Shown here: in pieces, positions 1 to 6,957 of the stretch
Layout of the letters: the number at the start of each line of letters is the position of its first letter
Position numbering within the stretch: position 1 is the stretch's first letter
Origin: an uncultured Pirellulaceae bacterium
GTDB taxonomy: Bacteria; Planctomycetota; Planctomycetia; Pirellulales; Pirellulaceae
DNA: 64,000 nucleotides
Direction: 5' to 3'
Assembly (NCBI GenBank): GCA_937967505.1
Contig: CALCJM010000064.1
Span: forward strand, 1-64,000
The notes under the pieces: model-generated
What the model saw: the letters and a program-made list of their open reading frames with translations, nothing else
What the model was told of the DNA's origin: nothing
The model's database searches: none
Program-made: the position numbers and the translations under genes

Positions 1-1
1 C

Positions 2-775
2 GATGAAGTTCAATGGAAGAAAGGCCACAAGTATCAAACGCTGGTCTATCAGATCGATCAACATCAAAAACGCCTGTTGTGGATCGGCCCCGATCGCACA
101 GCCAAGACGTTGCTGCGATTCTTTCGCGTCTTGGGAAAAGATCGCACCAAGAAGTTGCAATTCATCTGCAGCGATATGTGGCAAGCCTACTTGAAAGTGA
201 TCGCCAAGAAAGCGCCTCAAGCGATTCACGTCCTCGACCGATTTCACGTGGTGCAAAAGCTTGGCAAAGCGATCGACAAGGTGCGTGCTGCTGAGGTCAA
301 GCAACTCAAGGCTGACGGTTATGAGGAAGTCTTGAAAGGTGGGCGTTGGTTATTGCTGAAGCGTCCCGAGAATCTCAGCGACAAGCAGGCCATCAAGCTG
401 AGCCAGCTGCTGCAATACAACCTCAAGAGTGTTCGCAGCTATTTGATGAAAGAAGACTTTCAGCAGTTCTGGACATACCAGTATCCGGCCCGCGCTGGAA
501 AGTTTCTCGACGCTTGGTGCACGCGCGCGATGCGCAGCAAGCTTGAACCTATGAAAGCAGTCGCCCGAACGCTACGTTCCAAACGAGAGTTGTTATTGAA
601 CTGGTTTCGCGCTGAGGGCAAGCTATCTTCGGGCATTGTCGAGGGTTTCAACAATAAAGTAAAACTGGTTACCAGAAAGTCCTATGGGCTAAGAACTCAA
701 AATGCCTATGAAACCACGCTATATCACAATTTAGGCGCGCTACCTGAACCAGAATTCACCCACAAATTCTTCTGA
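2..775 (+). CDS. ISL3-family transposase, cut by the left window edge
   Basis: This is the C-terminal part of a DDE transposase that would move an ISL3-type insertion sequence. The frame is open from base 2, upstream of the TTG that the ORF track uses as a start, so the gene begins outside the window. The three acidic residues expected of the family can be placed: Asp in DEVQW at the left edge, Asp in CSDMWQAY, and Glu in SGIVEGFNNK. The stretch VEGFNNKVKLVTRKSYGLR is typical of ISL3 C-termini. The stop lies 6 bp from the stop of the convergent DUF2141 gene, so the element's right end probably overlaps that gene's 3' end. No terminal inverted repeat could be identified with only one end in view. 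No frameshift is visible. Confidence 0.88.
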   Translation, partial: DEVQWKKGHKYQTLVYQIDQHQKRLLWIGPDRTAKTLLRFFRVLGKDRTKKLQFICSDMWQAYLKVIAKKAPQAIHVLDRFHVVQKLGKAIDKVRAAEVKQLKADGYEEVLKGGRWLLLKRPENLSDKQAIKLSQLLQYNLKSVRSYLMKEDFQQFWTYQYPARAGKFLDAWCTRAMRSKLEPMKAVARTLRSKRELLLNWFRAEGKLSSGIVEGFNNKVKLVTRKSYGLRTQNAYETTLYHNLGALPEPEFTHKFF

Positions 776-781
776 CGAGGC

Positions 782-1681
782 TTAAAAAATAACAGGCGTG
801 CCGGATGATCCAGCATGCCTGCTCAATTGCCAGCTCTCGTTAGGCATCAGTTCGCTTCTATCGCCTGCTGGATGCCGGTTGGATGCCGGTTGGTTCTGCT
901 GATACTGTTGGAATTGGTTTCCTTGACTACTTGGTGCTTGAGGTTGGGTTGTCCCTGGCAATCTCTGTCGAAAACCTCGCTGAGTTCCATTGCCAGCATG
1001 TCTGGATGGTGAAGCCGTCGCGCCAAGACTGTTAAGCTTGACTGAAACCGTCCCCGATCGTGTTACTGCTACTAACGCTTTCTTGAAAGTCGGCCGATTG
1101 TTGAAGCCGATCGCTTTGAAGTTACTCAAGCCAATGGGCTCTTTGGGCATGCCGATGAAGCTCTTGTCGATGAACTTGTTGCTGTTGAGATCGTGCACTA
1201 CAACCACCGCATAATTTCTAGGCTTGATGTTCTTAAAAGTATGGGTTGGATTTCCAGGGGCAATTCGAGCAAGATAATCAGCCTGTTTGAGCTTGTCTGG
1301 AAAAGAAGCCTCCTTGCTGTGAAGGGCAATAATGATTTCGCCCTGTTGTGCAACGACATCTGTGACCTGAACGTTTAGTGTAACGCCACCGCCTTGAGTC
1401 GGCGAAAGCAGATCCGCTTGCCGTGAAATCATACCATTCTGAGTACGATTTGATTGGCCTTGTTGCAATTGACCTTGAGACCACCGTTGCGTCGTGGATT
1501 GCGCACGTCGCTTCGATCCATCAGCTGGCTGGCTTCCCGGCAGGCGGTACACAGGCTGATTGGTAACGGGGTGCTCAATGATCGGTTGACTGTTCTGCTG
1601 TTGTGTTTGCTGAGCTTCAGCCCAAGAGCAGAACGCCAGCAACAACCCCATCGCGAAAACGAATTCTCTTCTTGTGTTCAT
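782..1681 (-). CDS. secreted DUF2141 domain protein
   Basis: I set the start at the internal ATG at 1681. It is preceded by AAGGAAC and gives a clean signal peptide (MNTRREF, a hydrophobic core, then AEAQQ). The protein is about 299 residues. A Gln/Ser-rich linker runs to about residue 90. The DUF2141 beta-sandwich follows, with motifs such as GEIIIALHSKE, NYAVVVVHDLNSNKFID and GFNNRPTFKKA. A low-complexity Gln/Asn/Pro tail closes the protein. DUF2141 proteins are exported and of unknown function. The tail carries a small duplication (GATGCCGGTTG twice near 873-895), and its stop is 6 bp from the ISL3 transposase stop, so the last residues may be IS-derived. Two TetR-type dyads lie 65-111 bp upstream, which suggests repressor control. 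Confidence 0.8.
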   Translation of the reverse strand: MNTRREFVFAMGLLLAFCSWAEAQQTQQQNSQPIIEHPVTNQPVYRLPGSQPADGSKRRAQSTTQRWSQGQLQQGQSNRTQNGMISRQADLLSPTQGGGVTLNVQVTDVVAQQGEIIIALHSKEASFPDKLKQADYLARIAPGNPTHTFKNIKPRNYAVVVVHDLNSNKFIDKSFIGMPKEPIGLSNFKAIGFNNRPTFKKALVAVTRSGTVSVKLNSLGATASPSRHAGNGTQRGFRQRLPGTTQPQAPSSQGNQFQQYQQNQPASNRHPAGDRSELMPNESWQLSRHAGSSGTPVIF

Positions 1682-1745
1682 TATTTGTTCCTTGAAAAAC
1701 CTGAGTTCCGTCGGCGCATTCACCGTACCAGCAATCCATTGGGTT

Positions 1746-1765
1746 TAATGACTGTGGAGTCATTA
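1746..1765. promoter_or_regulatory. TetR-type operator dyad 1 (perfect)
   Basis: TAATGACT-GTGG-AGTCATTA is a perfect 8-bp inverted repeat with a 4-bp spacer, 65-84 bp upstream of the DUF2141 start. Its size and symmetry fit a TetR/AcrR-family dimer site. No regulator gene is visible nearby. Confidence 0.65.
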
Positions 1766-1772
1766 CGGGCAA

Positions 1773-1792
1773 TAGTGACCGGCGAGTCACTA
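1773..1792. promoter_or_regulatory. TetR-type operator dyad 2
   Basis: TAGTGACC-GGCG-AGTCACTA matches dyad 1 in geometry, with 7 of 8 arm positions paired. Its centre is 27 bp from that of dyad 1, so the two could be bound side by side. Confidence 0.58.
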
Positions 1793-1880
1793 AAATGCAA
1801 GGTTGAATGGCAGTTTTCCAAACCTAACGGCTAGCAAGGCCAGATTTGCTATCAGCCTTCAAAAAAAATCCACTTGGCGT

Positions 1881-1900
1881 TAATGACTGTTCGGTCATTA
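1881..1900. promoter_or_regulatory. TetR-type operator dyad 3
   Basis: TAATGACT-GTTC-GGTCATTA pairs at 7 of 8 arm positions with the same 4-bp spacer. It sits in the non-coding gap 200 bp upstream of DUF2141, with no adjacent start codon. Confidence 0.6.
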
Positions 1901-2244
1901 TGACGATCTGCCTGTTAGTTGGTGCTCAAAGGAGAATTTGCCATGCCACATGAAAAATGTTCATTCGTTCCGTTCGGCTACTTCTACCTTTGTTTACTAC
2001 TTGCAAGTTCGGCGGGTTGCTGAGCAGCATTCTCTCAATCCCAACAGCTAGGCGTCTCCCGCAGTTCCGACTCGCGAACCATTTTGCATTCATCTGACAT
2101 GTTGTACCGGAAGGCTCGAAGGCGAGAGCTTCAAAAACGTTTGCCAATGAGCATTGATTTGCTTGATCCAGAGAGCCCACTTTTAAATTCGATTGCCGCA
2201 CTTCCTTACACGTTTTTTTTAATCCTGTCGGTTAATGCTGTCGT

Positions 2245-2264
2245 TAATGACCGGTTGGTCATTT
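2245..2264. promoter_or_regulatory. TetR-type operator dyad 4
   Basis: TAATGACC-GGTT-GGTCATTT has seven perfectly paired inner arm positions around the 4-bp spacer. It lies about 430 bp upstream of the flavodoxin-fold oxidoreductase gene. Confidence 0.6.
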
Positions 2265-2617
2265 ATGCCCGATGGACTTGCTGGTTTGCAAACACCGGAA
2301 AACAACTCGGTACCAATGGCCGAACAAATGGATTTTGGCGGCCCAGACTGGGTAAGACAAAACCGCGAATACGTGGTTCAGCGAACAGTCTCGAATGCCA
2401 AGAATAACGTGCATCGCTTACTCGTTTTTCGTTCTTAATTGCCGCTCGTAAAAACTGAAATGCTGAAACTTGAAAGCAAGCAACCTTGATTTGAAATTCT
2501 GCCCGAGCATTCGACTCACGTCTTTCCCGATTCAACAGCTCAACAGTTCTGGGTTGGCTACCGTGGATACGTTGAACCGTTTGTCGAGACAACTTCTGAA
2601 ATATAAGCTAGTAATCC

Positions 2618-2633
2618 ATGACGCCTTAGTCAT
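2618..2633. promoter_or_regulatory. TetR-type operator dyad 5 (shorter arms)
   Basis: ATGACG-CCTT-AGTCAT keeps the same core and spacer with shorter arms (5 of 6 paired). It lies 64-79 bp upstream of the oxidoreductase ATG, where it could overlap the promoter. Confidence 0.5.
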
Positions 2634-2696
2634 TCGTTTAACTAACCCAAACGAGAGAACGTATCGTTCCATCGTTGCACCCCGCAGAGAGTCTTA

Positions 2697-3683
2697 ATGA
2701 ATATTTTGATCGTACACGCTCATCACGAGCCAAAAAGTTTTTCGTCATCATTGGCTAACCAAGCCGAATTGACTCTCCGTGCTGCGGGGCATGATGTCGA
2801 AATTTCTGACTTGCATGCTATGAATTTCGACCCAGTGTCGAGCCGCAAGAACTTCGTCAGCGTCAAAGAGCCAGGGTACTTGAAGCAACAGGCCGAGGAA
2901 TCACACGCATCAAAAGTGGGAGGATTCGCTCCCGAGATCGAAGCAGAGATCCAAAAACTCGAAACTGCGGACGCGATTATATTCAGTTTTCCTCTGTGGT
3001 GGTTCGGTATGCCAGCCATTCTAAAGGGCTGGTGCGACCGTGTGCTTGCCTCTGGACGAGTCTATGGGGGGCCACAACTTTATGAAAACGGAGTTGGTAA
3101 AAGTGTAAAACGTGGAATCATCTTGATGACCACTGGAGGAGGCCCATCCGTCTACAGTGGCTGGGGTGTGAACCCTGCAATGGATACCATTCTCGCGCCA
3201 GTTCAACATGGGGTTTTTTGGTTCAACGGCATCAAGCCGCTGGAGCCGTTTGTCGCCTGGTCGCCAGCCCATTTGGAAAATGAAGAGCGAGTCCAAATTC
3301 TTGAGTCCTTGGACAGCAGACTGAAGAAACTCTTTGATGAACAGCCGATTGACCTGCCACCCATAGCCGATTTTCCCAACTGGGGCTTGGACATCAAGAA
3401 TCGCTATGTAGTTGTCGTAACACTGAAGAAAGAACCAGATGAACGATTCCATGAGCTTGTACACGCAGAGCAAGCCTTGCTCGCGAAATGGAAGCGACAA
3501 GGAAAGTTGATCGAGTTTAGCCTCGGCAACATGGACCAAACGGAATGGCGAGCCTTCTTGACTTTTCGTGCAAGCAACCGCAGCGAAGTGACGGCTTCGT
3601 TACCGGAACTTCCCCTAAACGAATACTTCGATTTTTCGATAACGGAACTTGCTAGGCCAAACTATTTGGAAAACAACCAATAA
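2697..3683 (+). CDS. flavodoxin-fold NAD(P)H quinone oxidoreductase fused to a small C-terminal domain
   Basis: The N-terminal ~200 residues form a Flavodoxin_2 (NQO1/MdaB-like) domain. It starts MNILIVHAHHEPKSFSSSL, the usual FMN/FAD-binding opening, and continues with FSFPLWWFGMPAILKGWCDR and ILMTTGGG. Such enzymes transfer two electrons from NAD(P)H to quinones or other electrophiles in the cytoplasm. Residues ~235-320 form a second domain (YVVVVTLKKEPDERFHELVHAE onwards) that resembles the dimeric alpha+beta, muconolactone-isomerase-like fold. The fusion is less common than stand-alone Flavodoxin_2. A TetR-type dyad lies just upstream, so induction by a small-molecule ligand is plausible. 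The SnoaL-like gene follows after 45 bp in the same direction and is probably co-transcribed. Confidence 0.82.
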   Translation: MNILIVHAHHEPKSFSSSLANQAELTLRAAGHDVEISDLHAMNFDPVSSRKNFVSVKEPGYLKQQAEESHASKVGGFAPEIEAEIQKLETADAIIFSFPLWWFGMPAILKGWCDRVLASGRVYGGPQLYENGVGKSVKRGIILMTTGGGPSVYSGWGVNPAMDTILAPVQHGVFWFNGIKPLEPFVAWSPAHLENEERVQILESLDSRLKKLFDEQPIDLPPIADFPNWGLDIKNRYVVVVTLKKEPDERFHELVHAEQALLAKWKRQGKLIEFSLGNMDQTEWRAFLTFRASNRSEVTASLPELPLNEYFDFSITELARPNYLENNQ

Positions 3684-3728
3684 GCTTTAATCCAACAAAC
3701 AAATATCAAATTTATCAAGGAAGCAGAT

Positions 3729-4223
3729 ATGGATACGGTTGCACGAGAATTCTACGATGCATTTCAAAAAGGCGAATTCGACCGTTTTGACGCGATTGTC
3801 CACCCGGACGTCGTTACAAACAGTTCCGCGAGCTTCGGCAACAAAGGAATTGACGCCTTGAAGGGCTGGGCTGGCGCCTTCCTGCCAGCATTTGCGCCTC
3901 GCATCGACTTGGTCGATGAAATTAACGCGGTCGATGAACATGGCAACGGTCGGGCCGTTGCGACCATTAACTTAAATTGGAAACACGTTGGTGATTTCTT
4001 TGGCCTCAGCCCATCAGGTAGGACGGGAACGTCGATCGAAAACCTAATAATGACGATCAAGGGAAATAAAATCGTTCGTCTTGAGGTGGCGGACACAACT
4101 TTGGATTTGGTGATCTACATGCATGAACGCGGATGGGTTTTTCCTCAGAACATTCGGCCCGAACCAATTGTAAAAGGAGTCGAAAGGCATGCCTCCGCCG
4201 GCCTCGTTGACCTGCGCGAATAG
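3729..4223 (+). CDS. SnoaL-like (NTF2-fold) protein
   Basis: This 164-residue protein has the cone-shaped NTF2/SnoaL layout. It opens with a helix (VAREFYDAFQKGEFDRFDAI), followed by a HPDV segment and beta strands ending in GNKIVRLEVADTTLDLVIYM. Family members include polyketide ester cyclases, epoxide hydrolases and many uncharacterised ligand-binding proteins, so no reaction can be assigned. AAGGA sits 10 bp before the ATG. It lies 45 bp after the oxidoreductase fusion, and the pair may act on the same small molecule under the TetR-type operators upstream. Confidence 0.75.
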   Translation: MDTVAREFYDAFQKGEFDRFDAIVHPDVVTNSSASFGNKGIDALKGWAGAFLPAFAPRIDLVDEINAVDEHGNGRAVATINLNWKHVGDFFGLSPSGRTGTSIENLIMTIKGNKIVRLEVADTTLDLVIYMHERGWVFPQNIRPEPIVKGVERHASAGLVDLRE

Positions 4224-4452
4224 CCTTCCGTTGCCTGGCGCCTTTTGCGAAAGACTCAATGGGAATGAACCCATCAAAACAGTTTTCCCATCGGCTAGAA
4301 ACTGCAATGCTAGGTTGCGGCAGGCACATTGTTAGAATAGCAGCTATTGCAATCTCTTCAGCTAGGCCACAGAGCTGATTGCTGACTCTTTGATAGCTTG
4401 CCTACGCTAGCCAACGAATGTTTCTGCGAAAGACGAACTAAGAGCTAGTGGG

Positions 4453-4905
4453 ATGGCCGGGGAAGCAGCGTGTTCTAAGCATCGTCGGGAGGATTCTTTA
4501 CCGGTTCATGCTTCACTTGCGGAGCAATTACAGGGATGGTTGTTGGAGGCTGGCCCAGGGCGAGTGCTGTTTCCTAAATTGGCCAAACGCAAAACATTTG
4601 AGATGATGGAGAAGGATCTAGGCTTTGCAGGCATCGAATACAAGAACGCTGACTGCGATGCAGACTTTCATGCGTTGCGTCACACGTTTATCAGTCAGCT
4701 GCTGAGTGGCGGTGCTACGGTTATTGAGACCAAGAATCTGGCCAGGCACTCAGACGTTCAAACGACTATGCGATATTCTCATGTTCAGCAGGACCAGCAG
4801 CGTGCCGCTATCAGCAAACTTGATTTTGAGGCCACTTGGCTGTCACAGCCTGTAATTAAGGGGCAACGCAACGAATCCGACAGCCAAAGTCGCTTTGGGC
4901 AATGA
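4453..4905 (+). pseudogene. tyrosine-recombinase (phage-type integrase) C-terminal fragment
   Basis: Only the C-terminal part of the catalytic domain survives. HALRHTFISQL carries the His-x-x-Arg pair, and ARHSDVQTTMRYSHV carries the second His and the nucleophilic Tyr. The N-terminal DNA-binding domain and the first catalytic Arg are missing, and the DNA upstream does not encode them in any obvious frame, so this is probably inactive. The opening (SKHRRED, then LHAL-type segments) resembles integrases common in planctomycetes. The fragment ends 61 bp from the 3' end of tRNA-Ser, the usual arrangement of an integrase next to its tRNA attachment site. Confidence 0.8.
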
Positions 4906-4966
4906 GACAGCGGACAATGTCAGTGTGTGTCATTAAATGGCAACGGTTCCGATGCTTACATTAGAG

Positions 4967-5048
4967 CGGAGGACACGGGGGTCGAACCCGCAACCCCGTG
5001 AGGGGCAATTGATTTCGAATCAACCTGCTAGCCATTCGCTTATCCTCC
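4967..5048 (-). tRNA. tRNA-Ser(CGA)
   Basis: Read on the minus strand this folds as a class II tRNA. The acceptor is GGAGGAT paired with GTCCTCC. The anticodon stem GTTGA/TCAAT closes the 7-base loop TTCGAAA with anticodon CGA. A long variable arm (GCCCCTCACGGGGT) and a T-arm with GGTTCGACCC follow. CCA is not encoded. I checked whether it might be tRNA-Sec, given selA and selB in the window, but the anticodon is CGA and not TCA. An integrase fragment abuts its 3' end. Confidence 0.93.
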
Positions 5049-5342
5049 TCTTGGGCCTCAAGACTGCCCGTTTCAAATGCGATTCGCACTCGAGAGCACC
5101 AGTCTAATCTGAGGTGTGCTTGCCCGGAAGTGTTGATGCCGGTTTTTCAGAAAGGTTCACGCTCGCCATCTGGTTCTGATAATCCGCAAACTGTGTTTGT
5201 CCAACGGTAAATCAGTTGTCAATAGAAGAACCGAAGGCCTAACCGGTTTGATTCGCGGCACAAGAAAAAAGGGGGCTCAACGCTTACCCAGATGATAGAA
5301 TTCAGAACGCATGCCACGATTTCACATTTATTCCGAGTCCCA

Positions 5343-5618
5343 ATGTCAGTTCTTCAAACTTGGATTGTATTGTTACTGGTCGTCAGCCCAATCAGCTTTC
5401 TGGCTTACGGCTGGGACAAACGGCAAGCACAAAAAAATGGCTGGCGAGTTCCCGAGAAAACACTGCACTCGATCGACGCGCTGGGAGGCTGGCCCGGCGG
5501 ATTATGCGCTCAACAAATCTTCCGGCACAAAACCCGAAAGAGTGTATTTCAGGTCAAATTCTGGCTAACGGTCGTGCTGCACATCGTTGGCATCCTGATG
5601 ATTGTCAACCAAGCCTGA
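5343..5618 (+). CDS. DUF1294 small membrane protein
   Basis: About 91 residues with two membrane segments (LQTWIVLLLVVSPISFLAYG and FWLTVVLHIVGILMIV). They flank the family's hallmark polar loop, YGWDKRQAQKNGWRVPEKTLH, then LGGWPGG and RHKTRKSVFQ. DUF1294 proteins are inner-membrane proteins of unknown function, sometimes fused to cold-shock domains elsewhere. I chose the ATG at 5343, immediately before the first membrane segment. The ORF-track ATG at 5292 adds 17 residues not typical of the family. The gene stands alone and ends before a bidirectional terminator. Confidence 0.82.
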   Translation: MSVLQTWIVLLLVVSPISFLAYGWDKRQAQKNGWRVPEKTLHSIDALGGWPGGLCAQQIFRHKTRKSVFQVKFWLTVVLHIVGILMIVNQA

Positions 5619-5734
5619 CCGAAGGCAAGCTGGAGCGCACACAACATTGCCAGAATGTTGCCGGGCTCGACAGAATGTGGGGCCCGCGGATTTGATCCAA
5701 CGCCAGACGATGTTAGTTACTTTCAAGAAGCCAC

Positions 5735-5767
5735 AAAAAAAGACCAGCCTGAAGACTGGTCTTTTTT
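5735..5767. terminator. bidirectional intrinsic terminator
   Basis: AGACCAG-8 nt-CTGGTCT is flanked by an A-run on the left and TTTTTT on the right. It can therefore stop transcription of DUF1294 (+) and of the PEP-CTERM gene (-), which converge on it. Confidence 0.85.
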
Positions 5768-5820
5768 AATATGAATCTGAATCACCAACTGCATTTCCAG
5801 CAATTAGGACTTCAAGTCCC

Positions 5821-6579
5821 TTAGCTTGCATTCATCTTGCGACGACGCTTGCAAAGCAATCCGCCAATGGCTCCCAAGGCCAGCATCAGCGAGCCTGGCT
5901 CAGGAACAGCGGCAGGGCCTTGAAAGTTAAGTGTCACGCCTGTGAAGGATCCGACCTCACGTTCCAAGCGATCTTCAATTCGGAACTCCCACGTTCCCGC
6001 AGTCGTCTGACCAGCAAACGCGTCGGCCAACGAAAGTTCGGCTCCGCTTTCGGCAACCGCTGAGTATGAACTCTGTAGTGTTTCGGCGAATGTAGACGCG
6101 GTCAATTGAGTTGCTTGGGAGACCGGGATGTTGAACAAAGTATTGTCGTTATCCGCAACCGACCAGATATTCTGAGGGTTACTGGCGTTGGTTGGATCAG
6201 CATCGCGCGAAACAAAGGTGTAGTTCCCAGCGAAATTTGAACTGTTGCCCGGTCCAATTCCGTCGCGGCTGATGCGATTGAACAATGTTGTGGAAGCCAG
6301 CGTTGTATTGCCTGGCCCGACCTTACGGAGGGTGGCTACCAAGTCGCCGACCCAAGTGTGATTCAGGCCCTCAATGGTTACCGAAACGTCCCGAATCAAT
6401 TCGTTTTCGACGATGTTGATGGTGCGGGGAACGCTCGTCGCCATGCCGTTGAAATCGGGAATGTTCGACAGAGTTCCGTTTTGAGTGTCGCGCTGGTTTA
6501 GAACATCAGCATCGACAGAACCAATCAGGACCAATGAGCCCAAGGCAATGGCACTGGTTTGCAGCAACCTTTTAATCAT
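5821..6579 (-). CDS. PEP-CTERM protein with a proprotein-convertase P-domain
   Basis: The start is the ATG at 6579, preceded by AAGGAT and followed by a signal peptide (MIKRLLQTSAIALGSLVLIG). The body resembles a P/Homo-B domain, the beta-sandwich found beside subtilisin-like convertases. Motifs include IVENELIRDVSVTIEGLNHTWVGDL, ELSLADAFAG and TAGTWEFRIEDR. No protease domain is attached. The C-terminus is a PEP-CTERM anchor: VPEPGS, a hydrophobic stretch, then CKRRRK. Exosortase would process it for surface display or secretion. No exosortase gene lies in the window. The bidirectional terminator at 5735-5767 ends this transcript. Confidence 0.87.
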   Translation of the reverse strand: MIKRLLQTSAIALGSLVLIGSVDADVLNQRDTQNGTLSNIPDFNGMATSVPRTINIVENELIRDVSVTIEGLNHTWVGDLVATLRKVGPGNTTLASTTLFNRISRDGIGPGNSSNFAGNYTFVSRDADPTNASNPQNIWSVADNDNTLFNIPVSQATQLTASTFAETLQSSYSAVAESGAELSLADAFAGQTTAGTWEFRIEDRLEREVGSFTGVTLNFQGPAAVPEPGSLMLALGAIGGLLCKRRRKMNAS

Positions 6580-6957
6580 GGTCAATCCTTTTATTAATCT
6601 AGGTGTGATTGCTTGTGTGCTGGGGAGGGGCTCCCCATTGATTAGAATTCGTAGAGTATAGGGATTGGGCAACCTCAGTCAACAGCTATGCTCTGTTGCA
6701 GCCGCTATCAATTGCTGCTGCAAATCATTGCATTGTGCTACGCCGCGCAGACCCGTTACCCGTGAACTTATTCGTATTTTCTCGAATATCGGCACTGAAC
6801 TCCTGAGAAACCAGGGAAAACCTGCAGAACCTGGCGCTCTGACCGAAAAGGCAGCGTGACTCAGGGTTTGATCAGCCCTTCGATTTCGCCCTGTTCTGCC
6901 CTGTCTGCCGAGTCTTCCCAAGGCTCTGTTTTGTCCAGCCTTGCGTTTGTTCTCAGG
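6580..6957. other. 378-bp gap, no gene recognised
   Basis: This lies upstream of the PEP-CTERM gene and downstream of the ketoacyl-synthase homologue. The opposing short ORFs at 6665-6859 and 6679-6921 have no recognisable features. No terminator hairpin with a T-run was seen. Confidence 0.4.

Larger units (their letters stand above)
1682..2696. other. 1-kb non-coding stretch rich in operator-like dyads
   Basis: No convincing gene lies here. The ORFs listed at 1926-2201, 2084-2407 and 2263-2592 have no recognisable domain and overlap one another on both strands. The stretch holds five copies of one dyad, TAATGACY-N4-RGTCATTA, listed separately. It may once have held a regulator gene that has been lost, but no TetR-like helix-turn-helix remnant was recognised. 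Confidence 0.6.

Noticed and set aside
1926-2592. Overlapping ORFs between the DUF2141 and oxidoreductase genes as a possible TetR gene
   Set aside because: None shows a helix-turn-helix or any other domain, and the frames conflict on both strands.
4967-5048. Possible tRNA-Sec because selA and selB are present
   Set aside because: The anticodon is CGA, the variable arm is of normal tRNA-Ser type and the acceptor is 7 bp, not 8.
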